This document shows positions 63,590 through 64,000 of a DNA stretch of 64,000 nt, one piece after another. The stretch covers positions 1-64,000 of the forward strand of contig JAMPUU010000024.1 in assembly GCA_030144965.1 (NCBI GenBank). Reading direction: 5' to 3'. Origin of the DNA: Nitrospira sp. BO4 (lineage in GTDB: Bacteria; Nitrospirota; Nitrospiria; Nitrospirales; Nitrospiraceae). Each line of letters begins with the position of its first letter. Position 1 is the first letter of the stretch. The translations under genes were made by a program, and so were the position numbers. The notes under the pieces are model-generated. The model was not told where the DNA came from, made no database searches, and was given only the letters and a program-made list of their open reading frames with translations.

Positions 63590-64000
63590 TTACTTCTTCT
63601 CATCCACAGGCTTCAAATGTGTGAATGTTTGGCTGATGCCGAATTTCTTGTACCACTCGATGGCGGCAGTTACACCCTGCTCCAAAGGCGTGCGCACTTG
63701 CCACCCAGAAAATACCTGAAGCGTTTTTGAAGGATCCAGCAATATGGTGTACACATCATCGAGACCGCGGGGCCGCACTTCGACGTCCTGTTCGAGCTTG
63801 ATTCGGAGTGCATGAATCGTCGCATTGAAGAGATCTTTGATGGCAAAGTCGGAGCCGGAAGAGATGTGGTAGGGTCCAGACTGTCCCTTTCCCGAAATAG
63901 CCATCAACACGACCTCGATGAGATCATCGATGTAGATGAAATCCCGCCGGGTATCCATGACAAAGCAAGGCTTGTTATTGGTCAGACGGTGATAGAACGT
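63590..64000 (-). CDS. NAD-dependent epimerase/dehydratase, C-terminal part (runs off the right edge)
   Basis: The minus-strand frame is open to the last base of the window; the first visible residues are FYHRLTNNK. The first in-frame ATG (63958) is internal. The part visible, with MDTRRDFIYIDDLIEVVLMA and GPYHISSGSDFAIKDLFNAT, is the C-terminal third of an extended SDR sugar epimerase. It ends with a hydrophilic tail. The substrate is unknown. It continues the polysaccharide locus beyond the window. Confidence 0.85.
   Translation of the reverse strand, partial: TFYHRLTNNKPCFVMDTRRDFIYIDDLIEVVLMAISGKGQSGPYHISSGSDFAIKDLFNATIHALRIKLEQDVEVRPRGLDDVYTILLDPSKTLQVFSGWQVRTPLEQGVTAAIEWYKKFGISQTFTHLKPVDEKK

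Noticed and set aside
33595..64000. Exosortase/PEP-CTERM-type exopolysaccharide locus, suggested by asparagine synthase-type genes
   Set aside because: No exosortase, PEP-CTERM sorting protein or PrsT/PrsK-like gene is visible. Wzx plus ligase/polymerase argues for a Wzy-type route.

Overview
The window looks like a chromosomal segment of a Gram-negative, autotroph-type bacterium with moderately high GC. The best guess is a Nitrospira-like member of the Nitrospirota. That rests on overall gene style: an archaeal-type class I aldolase beside FBPase, a CarboxypepD_reg TonB receptor, many small secreted hypotheticals and a mixed-origin polysaccharide locus. No rRNA or ribosomal marker is present, so this is inference. 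An outer membrane is supported directly by a TonB-dependent receptor, a KdsC-like phosphatase, an O-antigen ligase-like protein and heptosyltransferase-type GT9.

Left part (1-17.5 kb) is mixed-strand. It starts with the first 28 codons of a gene leaving the window, then a NarL/DegU-type two-component pair, a DUF2254 membrane protein, a B12-type radical SAM protein, a cytochrome-like lipoprotein, a small secreted protein, a CobW GTPase and a PAP2 phosphatase. A metal-uptake-like set follows (free TonB C-terminal domain protein, TonB-dependent receptor, His-rich DUF2946-like protein). Housekeeping genes close this part: DAHP synthase, TatD, YacP-type NYN protein, N-acetylmuramoyl-alanine amidase and TruA.

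From 17.7 kb to the right edge every recognised gene is on the minus strand, about 46 kb of one-direction coding read from right to left. Its left portion holds a phosphonate module (PEP mutase fused to a nucleotidyltransferase, plus phosphonopyruvate decarboxylase), then cysE, a tightly coupled degP-like / 34-codon ORF / ispD / ispF chain, and fba, fbp and a DUF3108 protein. Sugar-nucleotide supply follows (phosphomannomutase, ManC, KdsC-like, RmlD, RmlB, RmlA).

The rest (33.6-64 kb) is a large cell-surface polysaccharide locus. It contains a WbpM/CapD-type dehydratase, a WecA-type initiating transferase, an O-antigen ligase/polymerase, a Wzx flippase, several GT2, GT4 and GT9 transferases, one transferase-like protein of unclear family, two asparagine-synthase-type amidotransferases, a membrane-anchored beta-propeller protein and several SDR epimerases. 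In its middle (50.3-57.3 kb) a seven-gene run spells out a nonulosonic acid pathway of the GDP-legionaminic type: CMP-transferase, CBS-guanylyltransferase, hydrolysing 2-epimerase, NeuB synthase, NeuD/PglD acetyltransferase, LegC aminotransferase and LegB dehydratase.

Together the right-hand 46 kb points to a cell surface decorated with a rhamnose-, mannose- and nonulosonate-containing glycan, possibly also carrying a phosphonate. No rRNA, tRNA, CRISPR array, insertion sequence or integrase was seen.
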